Assembly: GCF_034190915.1 (NCBI RefSeq)
Contig: NW_026947502.1
Span: 8,153,785 to 8,217,784 of the forward strand
Origin: Cavia porcellus
Taxonomy: Eukaryota > Chordata > Mammalia > Rodentia > Caviidae
DNA length: 64,000 bases
Direction of reading: 5' to 3'
Below, piece after piece: positions 25,625-38,189 of this stretch. Made by a program: the position numbers and the translations under genes. The notes under the pieces were generated by a model. It saw only the letters and a list, made by a program, of their open reading frames with translations. It was not told the DNA's origin and made no database searches. The first letter of the stretch is position 1. Every line of letters starts with the position of its first letter.

Positions 25625-25905
25625 ATAGTCCTTTATATCCAACCCTCGCTGTCCTTGGAATCCACATCCATGGATTCAACCAAATGTGGATTAAAGTTTT
25701 TGTTTGTTTGTTGTATTTTAAGGGCACATGTAATGAGCTTATGAGGACATTATCCCCCTTGACAGCTCCTTCTAAATCAGAGCTATTTGCAAAGCATTTA
25801 AACTGAATTAGGTACTATCAGTAATGTAGAGACCGGTTTAAAGTAAATGGGTTATATGCAAATAGTATGTGATTTTATGTGAAGAATTAGATCCTTCCCA
25901 GAGTT
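25625..25905 (-). mobile_element. Tigger-type DNA transposon fossil
   Basis: 'gaatccacatccatggattc' and 'aaccaaatgtgga' at one end, and 'gggttatatgcaaatagtat' followed by 'gattttatgtgaagaa' at the other, match the general plan of MER8/Tigger-like elements. The family is a by-eye guess. Confidence 0.45.
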
Positions 25906-28822
25906 TGTTGTTTGAAAGAAGGGTCTGATGCCTCATTCCCTGCAATTACTAAGGGATGATGGTATTTTAATATATTACTCTGTTTGATACCTACCACACC
26001 ATAATTTTTCCACATGAGTACACACTTCTTTTTCTTTCCCAACATATTGGAAATGAAGCGTGGAGAAACCAAATGACTTAAAAAGACTCATTGTTCATAA
26101 CAAGTAATCGCTTTCCACATCCTACCAGGGTTTACCCACCACTGCTTGTGAATACAGCATGTAAAAATCATCAAGACATCTCTGGTTTCCAACCTGTATA
26201 TTCACAAGGAAAAATCATAAAACAAAGTTAAACTAGACCTCCAGTCCTACTGGATCTTAATACAGTGTAAAGATCTGTGTCTTACATAGATCTGCACTGC
26301 CCAGCCCTGGCAATCTTACCTCTCATATCTGATCTCTTCACTCAATCACATTACTTACCTGAGCATAGATGTGCACTGTTCAACTATCAGGCAATGGAGA
26401 AAGCAAAGATAACAACCATTTACATATTAGCACCCCAACAGTGGAAAAAAATTTTGGAGCAAAAGTACAAAAGCCCCCCTCAAAAAATAAAACTAGTGAC
26501 TTAGAAATGCAAAATTTTAGCTAATGAGTTAGGGTCTATCAAGGTATATACACTGAGGGGTTCAGGAACAAAAATTCTTCGCTTTGGATCCATGTTTTAC
26601 TTCTTATTTGCGAACCTGAATTCCTTGTCAAAATATCATTCAAATGAGATGTGCAAAGCATCTCCATTTTTTTTTCCAGTCACAGTTTCATTTTCGCATC
26701 ACAATTGTCTTAAGTATAATATGACTAATTTAGAAAATAAAAGGGTCAGGGAAAAGATAAGCCATACACATTCTACTCAACTCTTGAAGAAAATCTTTGT
26801 AAGGGTAATGTGGCTACTATTTTGCATTTTATTGTATACTTTTTTTTTAAAGTACCTTTTTGTCAGAATATTCATTTATACGGTCCTATAAAACGTAGAT
26901 ATGGACTATTTAGAGTACATAAAGACAAAACTGGGCATCTCGAGGGCAGAGAAGATGGCCTGTATGTGCGAGAGTTTCTGTCAGACTCAGATGTAAAAGA
27001 GACTCAGTTCTACTGTCAGTCTCCAGAGAAAACAGAGCCCAGCATTCTATTTGGTGAGGGTAAGAGGGCAATGATGTGGAATAAGTGCCCCCGAGCTCGG
27101 GATCACAAACACACAATCCCCCAGGAAATACAGAGGCAATGAGGCATGGTAAACTGAAAGGGTAACCTTCAGGGGGTGGGAGAATAACTACAGCACACTA
27201 GCTATATCCCCTATCCATGAGAAAAGCACAATGGCAAGGCAGACATCAAATACCTCCAGGAGGCAGACAATCAAAACAAATGCATGAAGCAGTCCAGATA
27301 GGAGAAAAACAAGACATAGAGACATTTTGCTGGAAAGTGAAACACAGAAATATTCTTCCAAAATGAAATAATCTGCCTGACTTTGGGAAACATGGGATTC
27401 CTCTTAATTTATCTTCCATTTATCCAGTAAGGGATACAGCAAGTCAAATGTCACAGTAAGTACAAGTTGCCAGTGGGTACTAATTTCACAAAGACATGGT
27501 AGGTGATGTGGTAAATGGGGAGAGTCGTGCTCTGTGTGAAGGGTTATGCCCTGACTAATGAGTATAAGGGCTGAAGCATAAAAGTAGTATGGTTAGATGC
27601 TCCAACTTTTCAAAATGAGCTAGATATATGGATGCTCTGTACAAATTTCCAGCTTTTGCAACTGATTCAATATTTTTCACAGATTAAACACTAACTATAT
27701 TAAGCCTATATCTGTACTCCCACTGTCCCCTATTTATGATTCCTGAATCCTCATTTCTGAGTCCCAACCTCAGCGACAGCCACTTACAAGCCCATGTAAT
27801 GTAACTGTGCCTTTCCTCCCTCTGTGCATTGTAGAATTGTTATTTCTAAAACAAGATGGTAAAGGAAACATGGACAAATGCAAGCAAATTAAAGAGTAGG
27901 TGTTTCATTTGCAGGCCCAGGAGCACTGGGCAGTGGAATACGTTGTCAAAATACTTCTAAAAATATCCTAAGGTGGATCATGAGACTTAAAGTTTATTGA
28001 GATATTTACATAAAATGATAGGGTTCATTGAGGCCTGTAGGTTTTATAGAAATGGTAGAATCTAGCAGCAGTGCATTGCACAGGGAAGTTGCCAGAGGCA
28101 CAAAGAATGTCCAGTGGTGTCTGGCTGGACTATAGCACCTGACAGGACTCATCTCCACACTCAGTCACTGTGCAGGGGGGTATAGATAACCTACACAGCA
28201 GTGCTATAATTAGCTTGCTTTCTTTCACGCTCTGTTTTATCACATGACCACCATTGTAAGACACAGCTGATCCACCAGAAAGGCAGGAAGATGGTTCCTA
28301 CAGATAACTAGATTTCCTGAATTCCACTATCCTTTAGCAAGTTTTTATCCAGGTTTTCAGGTCTTGGCCTACTCACAGTGTCCTCTTGACTTGGAAAGAG
28401 TCTTGGGAACACAAAGGGCATTTCAGAGACATGGAACTAAGAAGCTCAGTTTTTGTCTGGAAGCATACAGTAGAGAAGGGACCTGAAGCCATGGTCACTG
28501 GGCTGTAGTTATAGAAACAACACCTAGCAGGGTATGAGTCAGTGATCAGAGGAAAATTACTGAGAATTATACAATGCTTTGTAGTTTATGTTGTGTTTTC
28601 TCATTTGCATCACTGCATCTCACAATAAATTCTGCAAAGAGACTGAAAGATATCATTACTAATACCATTAATGGAGGAAGGGGGAAAAGGGAGGAGGAAA
28701 GACAATGATTATGAATATCACTGAGAGGTTATAGGCTTGCCAGTATCCACATAAAATAAGTAGAAAAGTGATTCGTCAGTCGATAGAAAAAAAATGGAGG
28801 AATTTCATGTTATCATTCATAT
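25906..28822. other. Unassigned sequence, 2.9 kb
   Basis: I see no gene or clear repeat. A 110-codon frame at 26810-27142 lacks any domain. A MIR-like patch near 28570-28680 ('tcacaataaattctgcaaag') is possible. Confidence 0.4.
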
Positions 28823-28910
28823 CTTTATTTATTTATTTGGTACCAGGAATCAAACTCAAGACATCATGCTTGCCAGGCAGACAATTGGCCATGAGCTATA
28901 TCTCTGGCCC
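28823..28910 (-). mobile_element. ID-like SINE, antisense
   Basis: 'tttggtaccaggaatcaaac' ... 'atgagctatatctctggccc' is the reverse complement of the local ID-like element. A short imperfect duplication (tatcat) flanks it. Confidence 0.85.
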
Positions 28911-30578
28911 AAGTATCATCTATAGAAAACACAATACAACTAGAGAATTTATTTTAAAAGATAGTTCAACAAAAGAATTAAATCCAATATGTTGAAAGAA
29001 AGAACAAGGTATGACTTTTATTTCTTGGACATTTTACTTAGGCTTTGAAGAATAAATCCTGACATCTACATCAATTTCATAAAAGGGGTTCTTCATTTTT
29101 ATCTTTACCTTTTAACCACAAAGAGAAAGGTACAGGACAGTGTTTTAGAATAATATAAAAAAGGGGTTTTTTATTACATGGAAAACCATTTACATAAAGA
29201 AAAGTGCAACATCAAAAGTGTGGATATTGGCTTCCGGATCAGCACTGCTGCAGCCTCACCAGCCAAGGATTTCCTGAATCCTGTTTTTATTTATTTTTGG
29301 TTTCTGAAAATCAGTATAATAATAAGTGGCTGGAAAAAAGGGATATTAATGTTGATAAATTCACTGTACAAATTACCAAGTGCTCCATGGACATACGTGT
29401 AAAGTGAGGCAGGCTAACATGATTGGTAAATCTAAAGATAGATAAAAATATTCCATATTGCATCCCATATTGTGCAGTTTGAAGATTTTATGTCATGTGA
29501 CTGAAGCCTAGTCCACTGATCTCACGTTCATCACATCTCATCCGAACCACACCTTGGAGCCCAGGCACTTCAGAGACAGGAGGTACAGGTATTGCGTGAA
29601 CTCAGCCCTATAGCTGAGCACTCTGATGCTTCTCTCATGGAATCCCACATACATTTCTTCCTATAATGCTACAGAAATGTGCCAGGACCATGCTTCTAAT
29701 TTGGCATCTGTTCTCTTCCCAGATATTTTCTCTTCTCCGAAAGGTTCATGTCTTGTCTCCCAAAGTTCTATACATAGAATGAATGAAAGAATGAATGAAT
29801 TTTCCTAGAGCTAAGAAGTAGGCCAACTTTTGTTGAAAGTTCAATTCTATACATTTAGCTTCTCAGGTCCTTACTCAGAAATTTGAAATCCTATGGCTTA
29901 CCTCAGAGGTGGATTTTTACAGGTAGATAAAAAATGTAGAGTACTGTACCTACTAAAATCTAGTCAAAGAAATTACTAAACAAATGGGACTTGTTAGTAT
30001 TTGTCTTAATATGATGTTTGTGTTACTATCATTAGTGAACTTCATATTATATTTCTCCTTGTCATGGCGATCAGTTAATCTTTGATATTCCAGGGCCATG
30101 TGACATCAGGCACATATGTTTTTTTAACACAGTCATTGTTGTCAAAACAATTATTATGTCACACGCTTCTTAAGTATTGATCACTCCATATGTACCAGGT
30201 AAAGTTCCATACTTTTTGGACCTCATTTCAGGCAGCCTGGTTTACTGGTCTCATGTAGCTTATAGTCTGAGAAGTAACTTATCAATCAGAATGCCAAAAA
30301 ATCAACAGCTCATAGGAGATGGTCTAAATGAAATGCCCAGGTGAGGTAACCAGGGAGGAGAATAATAGAGAGCTGCGTTATGCAGAAGGTGCACGACATG
30401 GCTCCTTGAAGACACAATTCTGATGAAGGAGAGGACCCACACATGGGGAAACAATGCAGAAAATGCAAGCAAACCAAAACAGCAAGTTTGAACCCTCTGA
30501 AAGAGGAATCCATTTGGTGTCTGAAGAAGAACAGGCGAATTTTGAAGCTGAGTGCAGGAGATGAATTATAAAAAGGTG
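28911..30578. other. Unassigned sequence
   Basis: No supported gene. A short (GAAT)n-like patch lies at 29777-29802. Confidence 0.4.
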
Positions 30579-30671
30579 GACCAGGCGTTTAGCTTAGCAG
30601 CATAACTGCCTGCTCGGCAAACACAAGGTTGTGACTTCAATCCCCAGTACCAAAAAAAGAAAAAAAAAAAG
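30579..30671 (+). mobile_element. ID-like SINE with 13-14 bp TSD
   Basis: 'ggcgtttagcttagcagcat' then 'ttgtgacttcaatccccag', 'tacc' and an A-rich tail. The target duplication attataaaaaggtg (30565-30578) recurs with one A fewer at 30672-30684. The A-box half has several changes from consensus. Confidence 0.9.
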
Positions 30672-31659
30672 ATTATAAAAGGTGACATCAGAGACATGGC
30701 AGGATCTGTATCTCACTGTGCTTTAAGCAGGGAAAGGCTCCAAGCTTATGCCTGTATTCTCACTACCGAGCTGCACCTAATTTCTTGGTGGCTGGATTAT
30801 AGCAAAAGTTGTTATTATTATTATTTTCTTTCATTGTGTTGGCAACTTGCTTTCATGAAGGGCATCCTTACCCTAGTCCCTTGCAGGAAAATGAACATGG
30901 GCCCTCCCAGGTCCCCTTTTCCCTCTACCCAGCCATCCAGAGATGAGGAATATCAGGTAAGCCACCCTTACCCATCTCGAATCCCCCTCCTCCTAGCTAC
31001 CTGTGCTGCTCTCAGCATGACAACCCAAGAAGGATTTCTTCCAGCTCAGTTCTTCTCCTCCCTGGCCTTTGGGAAGTTGGCTTCTTTGCCTGAAGGAGAC
31101 ATTTTAGGAGAGGTTTCCATAGAAACACAAATTTTCTCTCCAGATGCTCGTGTAGTTTATCCCTTTATTTTTAAATGCACATTATTTTTTGCACCAGTGT
31201 TTGGAATCTTGCTTCCTTCCGCTGAATACTACTGAATCTCGAGGAACATAAGAGCTCTGATTCTCCAGGCACGGTCTTTCTTAATTGTGTCTCCATGGCT
31301 AACAGAACAAGCACAGAAGCTTGCTGTGACAATTCATTCTTTCTCAATTTATATTGGTCTCCCCCTCAGAGTCTCCTCAGTGTTTAATGTTTAGTCCTCA
31401 ATCACCAGGCTGCCACGGGAAGTATATCTGATATTAAAATATTCTGCAAAGCCACTGTCTGACATCCACTTTCTGCTGCACACTCCCCTGGGACTAGGAA
31501 TTCCCTCTCCTGGGTCATTGCATCCCAAATATAAAGCTATCTCTGCTTTCTTATTGCCACATCTTTAGTCTTGATCATTTTGGATCAATTTAAGTACTAA
31601 ATGAAGTGCTAACTCATTTTTTGGTATTGGCGTTTCCAACTTGTCTACATTCCTGGCTT
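30672..31659. other. Unassigned; contains a 180-codon open frame
   Basis: The plus-strand frame 30696-31235 is 179 codons long. Its product has no recognisable domain and no flanking splice or promoter logic that I can defend. It starts immediately after the SINE duplication. I treat it as a chance frame. Confidence 0.4.
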
Positions 31660-31912
31660 TTATATTTATTTTTTTTAATTCAGGGTCTAAGTTACTATGT
31701 CAGTTGCCCAGGATATGACAAACCTGTGAGCCTCCTGCCTCTGTCTCCAGGAGTGTTTGGATCGCAGCCATGCATCACCATGCCCACCAAAAGCACTGTT
31801 GATGCTTCCTGTTTCATGCCATCTCTTCTCTCCCCCTTTAAGTGTTAGGATGGAATCTGCTCCGTTGTTCATTCCAGGTAAATATTCTACCATTCAACTA
31901 TGACCCCTACCC
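31660..31912 (-). mobile_element. B4-like (B1 + ID) composite SINE, antisense
   Basis: 'gttactatgtcagttgccca', 'gagcctcctgcctctgtctc' and 'caccatgcccacc' give the antisense B1 body. About 60 bases further, 'ccaggtaaatattctaccat' is an antisense ID-like half. It is old. Confidence 0.6.
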
Positions 31913-33006
31913 TCCATCCTTAGCTCCTGTTCAGTGCTTCTCAAAGTGGATATTTCCTGACCTCCCAAACCTAGATAAGCTTCCTGTTACACTTCTCATA
32001 AGACATCGTTTTCTTGACATTATGTATTATCTGTGTCTCTATTAAAATGCAAACTCCTTGAGGAATTATGCTTTTATTAACTTATGTAACATTTATCTGT
32101 GTTTTCTTAAAAATAAAAATTGTCCAATTAGGGGAATAGTAATATTTACATCCAAGAAAAAAGAAGAATTAAGTAGCTAAATGAATTATGCTGTGCACGT
32201 TTACGCAGTAAAATTTTCTTCAAGGAGGCAAGAAGTTGTATCATCTGTTGTGAAACAGCTGGGGAACGTAAATCTGTTTGGGTTTTAATGAAGCCATCAT
32301 TTGATATGGCACAGATCAAAGCAAAGGATAAGCATGTTTAAGGGCGTTCTCAGTAGCTCTCTCTGCAAATACTGCACCTCTTCCCTGCTTCTGTGTACAG
32401 CGAAGGAACAAGTCAGTGGGGCCTTCAGCAAGGACCAGAATTCTCAATGGATGGGAAGAGAAGCGACGGCAAAAGGAGGAGGCAGAGAAACAGAGCAGAC
32501 ACTCAGGAAACCAGAAGAAGGAAGGAGAATGATCACACCCAATGCAGAAGAAAAGGAAGTGACGAGAAGTCTTTGAGGTTACTGTTTAGGTTGCAGCAGA
32601 AAGAGGTGATGCACAGGGTCTGGGCACAGAGACTCGGAGGAGAGAAGGAAGGTGCGTTTCAGGGTCACAGAACTCTTGGACATCTTATAATTCCAAGAAC
32701 TGTGTGCAAAACACAAGCCAGGAAGTTGAAATGTGAGATGATTTCTTTAAGTTTGCAAGTCCAAGTTTAATTATTATAGTCAAGAGTCACTGAGTCCTTC
32801 TTACATGTGCTGGGCACCTTTATCCTTAGATTTAAATATTACTAGTCCCATAATAGAGCCATGTTTTAAAATTTTAATATGTTTCAAATCTTCACAATGT
32901 TGCTTTACTGAGTAAGGAAATCAAATCTCAAAAAGCTTAAGGCATATATCTGAAATTTCATCTGCCTCCAAAGCTGGACTCATTCACTATGTTACCTGGA
33001 CCATTC

Positions 33007-33009
<3 letters not shown>
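31913..33009. other. Mostly unassigned; possible antisense MIR at 32790-32990
   Basis: 'gtgctgggcacctttatcc' and 'aaggaaatcaaatctcaaa' have the order of an antisense MIR. The 125-codon frame at 32393-32770 is arginine/lysine-rich without a domain and is not called a gene. Confidence 0.4.
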
Positions 33010-33076
<67 letters not shown>

Positions 33077-33193
33077 GACAGAGAGACAGAGAGACAGAGA
33101 CAGAGAGAGACAGAGACAGAGAGAGACAGAGACAGAGACAGAGAGACAGAGACAGACAGAGACAGAGACAGAGATAAACAGACAGACAGACAG
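33010..33193 (+). repeat. (GA)n grading into (GAGACA)n/(GACA)n microsatellite
   Basis: It starts as about 40 bases of pure GA and becomes a mosaic of gagaca, gagagaca and gaca units, ending in pure gaca at 33178-33193. It is open in several frames on both strands only because of the repeat; these are not proteins. Confidence 0.95.
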
Positions 33194-34904
33194 GGTGACC
33201 ATTATTCCACAACACAATGAGGAAGACTCTACCAGGTACATATCACATGTGGCCCTGAACTAAACTTTCTAAAAATGAAATGCTTCTTGAGAAGGAACCA
33301 AAACCCTCTGAGAAGTTCCTTTACTGACAGGACTCATCCTGATGTTCTTTATAAATAAAGCAAGTCTAATTGTGCTATTCCCCTATCTGACACCCTCCAG
33401 GAATTTCCCCATGGACAAGGGACAAAACTCTGAATCCTCCCTTTGGCCTGGGCCATGTAGCCCCTGCCCACCTCTGAAGCCCCACCTGGTGTGCTGCTCC
33501 TAGCTTCTGCCTCCTTCTCAGAGAAGTTGGTCTTCTTTTCCCTGGTTGGTCCTCACACCTGCCCCAGAGCCTTTACAAAGGGCCACCTGCCTTTGTGGAA
33601 GGTTCTGCCCTCCATACTTACTTGGCTTGACCCAGGTGATCTGGATCATAAGGAAAGCTTTCCTGGATCTTGTGATGGACTCAAGCCTACACTCGCCTCT
33701 TGTTATTCTCATCTTGCACTTTGCTCTCATAACATGAGAATCACGTCTGCATCTCTGGAACCGTGATGATTTGGTTACGCCTTCTTGCCTCACAAGCTAC
33801 CAGGCTCCAAAATGGCAGCATCTCTTGCTCAGTGTGGGTCCCAACCTACACTAGAGCCTTGGTAGCAACTCAGATAGTTCTCACTGACTGTTACCATGAA
33901 CTTCATTTAGGAATATATAGAGAAAATGTCCAAAGTAAGTGAGACAGAAATATGGATGAAATGCTATTAAAAGATTTGATAGTAATAAAATTTCCCATAA
34001 GATCTGGAAGAAGACTGAAATGGTTTCCCGTGCAGCTCTTTCCCCTATTCACGCACTGTGCTCTGCACCAGCCTGCTCTACCCAACACATGGATTTCATA
34101 CATATTTGTCTTGCATCCATTCCCTCTTCATTCCCAATACTTCCCTGAAAGCCAGTGCAAGATCCTCAGCTACCATTTAGAAAACGAAAAACCTATGAAT
34201 AATCACCAATATTAATATGAAAATAGTAACAAAGCCAACTGAGTCCGGATCTACTGAAAGTCATAAAGCCTTTCTTTATCTTCACAAATGATTTTGGTAT
34301 CACAATCCTATGATTTTTACAGAACTATATTAAATAGAAGTGGTACTAATGGACCTCCTTGTCTTTCTGATTTTGAAATCATGTGGGGCCCAAGACAAAA
34401 ACTTGAACTTCAGGAAAACAAACAAGCTGTTATTATGCAAATAACTTGAGGCACTAAAAAAGAGAGGAAATGAGAAGATAAGCAAACAGACTACATAATG
34501 CCACCTGGCTTCTAAAATAACTCCCTAAGTTTCAAAGGGTGTTAGCTTGTCTCAAGCAAAGGTCTCTAATCACATAGAAAGTGTTTTACTCAAATGATTT
34601 CATTTTCTATTTTCGTAACTTTTCCAACGGTGTGATTGTGTTTTCAAAGAAAAGAATCACGGGAGATCCTGGATATTGTCCTTATATAGAGAAAGATTTC
34701 TATCTCTTCTGCCAAAAATTGAATTGGCAGTAATGCCACATGTTTATTCAATCAGTGCTGGATGCATGTCAGGCACAATGCTTGGCGCCAGGGAGAAAGC
34801 ATGGAGCAAATACAGAAAAGGCCTGTCTTCCGGAAGTCAGCAGTCTGAACTTCAAATGCATGTGCAAGCTTACCCATCCAAAACATCTCCTTGCTGCTAA
34901 AATA
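33194..34904. other. Unassigned sequence
   Basis: Overlapping 60-90 codon frames lie around 33491-33793 on both strands, with no domain. No gene or repeat was recognised. Confidence 0.4.
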
Positions 34905-35105
34905 TATGCAGTAGCGTGGTGGGTTGGTCCACACCCATTCCACTCTGAGATGCTGATACTCTGAGATACTAAGGCAGAAACATGGCACATTCAAGCCCAG
35001 GCTGGCCAACTTAGCAATTTAGTGAAAAGTCATCTCACTAAACAAACAATGAAATAGCTAGAAATGAGCCTTGGTTTAACATCCAATTCAAAAATAAACA
35101 AAAAA
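34905..35105 (+). mobile_element. Old B1/ID composite (B4-like) SINE
   Basis: 'acattcaagcccaggctggc' is the B1 body, followed by 'gctagaaatgagccttggtt' and an A-rich end that look like a decayed ID part. Strongly diverged. Confidence 0.45.
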
Positions 35106-35206
35106 TAAACTAATATGGAACTGTATTATGTTTTTAAAAATTCTCACACAAATCTCATTTCTTGGCATTCTCCCAACAACACTTTAAGAACAGCAGGGAT
35201 ATATCT

Positions 35207-35208
<2 letters not shown>

Positions 35209-35237
<29 letters not shown>

Positions 35238-35414
35238 AAGAAGAAGAAGAAGAAGAAGAAGGAGGAGGAGGAGGAGGAGGAGGAGGAGGAGGAGGAGGAG
35301 GAGGAGGAAGAGGAGGAGGAGGAGGAGGAGGAGGAGAAGGAGAAGAAGAAGAAGAAGAAGAAGAAGAAGAAGAAGAAGAAGAAGAAGAAGAAGAAGAAAA
35401 AGAAGAAGGAAAGA
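35209..35414 (+). repeat. (GAA)n-(GGA)n-(GAA)n purine mirror tract
   Basis: About 206 bases contain only A and G on the plus strand. GAA units (35209-35259) change to GGA units (35260 to about 35335, one interruption near 35307) and back to GAA. The layout is nearly mirror-symmetric. It gives a spurious Lys-Glu-Lys open frame on plus and Phe-Ser-Phe on minus. It is directly followed by a B1 SINE. Confidence 0.97.
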
Positions 35415-35417
35415 ACT

Positions 35418-35572
35418 GAGAGTGGTGTCACACGCCTAAAATTCCAACACTCAGGAGGCTGAGTCAGGATGATGGTTGAGAGTTTAAGGCCAGCCAGGGC
35501 TACAAAGTGAGTTCAAGAGCTGTCAAAACTATATAGCAAGACTCTGTTTCAAAATACAAAAGATAGAAAATA
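35418..35572 (+). mobile_element. B1-like SINE
   Basis: 'gtggtgtcacacgcctaaaa', 'ttccaacactcaggaggct', 'aaggccagccagggctacaa' and 'gcaagactctgtttcaaa' give a complete B1 order. It ends in an A-rich tail near 35570. Confidence 0.88.
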
Positions 35573-36919
35573 AAAATAATAAACAGTATAAGGTTTTCAG
35601 ACATGGTTCCTGTCATGTACTTTCTACTACCTTGAGAGCTATAACACATGGAAACTTTTAATAAGCATTTGTAAAGGCTAAACATGTGTATGAATTCCCA
35701 TTGTTAATTATTCTAACGAACTTATGATTCCTCATTCTAAAAATGATGGAACTGAGGATCAGACTTGAATAACTTTACTGTAGATCAATCATTGAGCTAA
35801 AGAGAAGGAGATGAACCAAGCAATGACTCATGAATTTGCATTGCAAATAATGTCAAGAAAATATATAGTAGATAGTGTTTTTCAGTTTGACACCTATTGT
35901 TATGATGAATTTGAAGATAAACTAAGGTCCACAAAAATAAAGAGCTACTTTCAAGTTCATTCAATTATCAATGGTAAATTTAAACAACTATCTAAATTCC
36001 CCATATGTGAAATCCAACTGAATCTTCCACTTGATCCAGATTTTCACTTCAGCGTAATTTGAGAGAAGATATTATTATGCAATCCATCTGGTCTAAGCTG
36101 ATGTTTCACACAATGTGAGAGACCCTATCCCACTGGACCTTGAGTTGGTCAATATGCTTTGGCGTAAGCAAGAGCCAATCTGGATTATTCAGAATCAGGA
36201 GTTTTAGATCCATTTAACAGCTCTCCAGGATTGGATTCTCTATCCTAAATGAACTAATTTTCATTGGTCTAGCGAAGTTTGCCCAGATATAGAGAATGCC
36301 ATTTCTTCTATTAAAAACTGAAAGATATTAAGAAAGCAATTCTTATGAGTAGGATGGTAAGATAATGGGAGGTACCTCTGGGTGTCATATAGGATTCATG
36401 CAGGAGAAAATACGGAGGTAAACTGGAGAGCAAGCTGAGTCTCTATCCAAAAAATTAGTTAACATATTATACACTACCACTGCCGTGTCCACCAAATGGA
36501 CATAGACCATGGGCCTTAAAGTCTGATATGTGGTGAATCAGATGGTCAGGGAGTTGCTACTTTTTCAAATACAGGAAATCAACTGACGGTCTTTAAGCAG
36601 TGGATAAAGGGGCTACCACTGTTTCTCCTACAGGGTCAAGAATTCTGAGTTGAAAGGAGCTTCAAAGGTTCAATGCAAAAATGCCACCCAAAACTGTGCT
36701 ATCCAGTGTAGTTGTCACATATGGCTGCTGGCCACTTGAAATACAACTAGTCCAACTGAAATTTCCAGTAAATATAGAAAACCCTCTGAAATTTGAAGAC
36801 TTACTGCTTAAAAGTGAGGTAAAATCTCATGAAGACATTTTATATTTACTATATATAAAAGTGACAATACTTCAAATATCTTAGATTAAATCTATTACTG
36901 AAAATAATTTAACTTATGT
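35573..36919. other. Unassigned sequence
   Basis: A MIR-like patch is possible around 35715-35800. No gene is supported. Confidence 0.4.
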
Positions 36920-37300
36920 AACACTTTCATATTGCTGAAAAAAATAATATTCACAACTTAAAGACAGGGAAGTCTATTTTGCCTCACAGTTTCAGAAGTT
37001 CCAATTCATAGTTGGCCACCAATACATTAGAAATGACACAGAGAAGGACATGACAGAGAGAAGCTGCTCAAACTATGGCAACTGGGAAGAAAAGAGAGGT
37101 GGGAGGATCCAGGGACAAAAATATATGCTTTCCAATCATAATACCAGGACCCACTTCTGAGCATGCACTACTTCCTAAAAGGGCCTTCATCTATGAACAT
37201 GTTAGTGGACTAATCCATAATATAATCACCTCCCAAAAGCCCCACTTCTGGACATATGAAATTTTGGGGGACTCATAAACTGTAATATTCACCCCTGATT
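36920..37300 (+). mobile_element. Old interspersed repeat, family not assigned
   Basis: It resembles 20620-20970 in its middle ('cctcacagtttcagaagttc') and has the far-end signature 'tatgaaattttgggggactc'. Same repeat type, more complete here. Confidence 0.45.
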
Positions 37301-38107
37301 GCCAAAAGGCTCATATTCATCTAAATACACAATACGCATTTAGTTCATCTCTAAGAGTTGTCAAAGTCTTAACAGTTCCAGCATTGTTCAGAAATTCAAA
37401 CCCAGGTCTCCTCAAATTCTTAGCTGTGAGACCCTGTAAAAATAAAGTTAAATGCTTCCAACCTACAGTAGCACCACATAAACGGTTCTGTTCCTAAAGG
37501 AATAGCAGGGGTATAGAAAGGAATTTGATCAAAGCAACAAACTGAAAATATTAAAGCACAGTTCCATGTCCACCATGCATCTGTGACCTCCAAAGGGCTT
37601 AGGCAGACCCAGCCCTATAGCTTCTCAGACTGTAGAATACGAAGTCTGTCTCTTGAACTGGCTTCATTCACACCCTGCTGCTTTTGTTGGCAGACATTTC
37701 ATGTTCTTGGCATCTCCAGTTTCCCGGGGTACACATTGCACCTTTGGCTTCACTTGCATAGATTCATGCATTTCCCTCTCAGTAGCACATTGCTTTGTCT
37801 CTCAAATCTTCAAGATCTGAGTGACAGCCTTCTTGATCCCACAACTTTTGTATTCTGCATGTCTGTCAAAACAGCACCATGTGGATGGCACCAAAGTCTG
37901 CTACTACCTATAGCAGTATGCAGGCCCTTGTGCTAAGTTGTCTCTGAGTACTAGGATGGATGAAAGCAAAGAAATCCTTCCCTGGATGACTTGGAATAAA
38001 CAGAATACCACAGGGCTCTAAAAGCAGTCTTGAGCCAGTGATGGGTGGGGTCTCTGGCCAATTCCAGAGATTTCATCAACAGTTTTTTTCTAGTCTCCCA
38101 GTACTTT
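37301..38107. other. Unassigned sequence
   Basis: A 117-codon frame at 37583-37936 is cysteine- and leucine-rich but shows no domain. No gene is supported. Confidence 0.4.
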
Positions 38108-38189
38108 TTTTTTTAATACCAAGAATTAACTCAGGGTCTTGTGCTTAACAGGCAAGTGCTATGCCACTGAACTATATCCATGGCCCCCA
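38108..38189 (-). mobile_element. ID-like SINE, antisense, with short TSD
   Basis: Poly-T, then 'aataccaagaattaactcag', 'gcttaacaggcaagtgctat' and 'actgaactatatccatggcc'. The duplication agtacttt lies at 38100-38107 and 38190-38197. Several substitutions show it is older than the 16904 copy. Confidence 0.85.

Noticed and set aside
30696..31235. 180-codon open frame on plus, the longest outside repeats
   Set aside because: No domain, no biased codon pattern and no credible promoter or splice context. It includes poly-Tyr-like low complexity from a (TTA)n patch. It is consistent with chance in AT-rich DNA.
32958..33241. Arg/Glu/Asp-rich plus frame and Ser/Leu/Cys-rich minus frames
   Set aside because: Produced by the GA/GACA microsatellite.
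35115..35462. 115-codon Lys/Glu-rich frame and its Phe/Ser antisense
   Set aside because: Entirely produced by the GAA/GGA tract.
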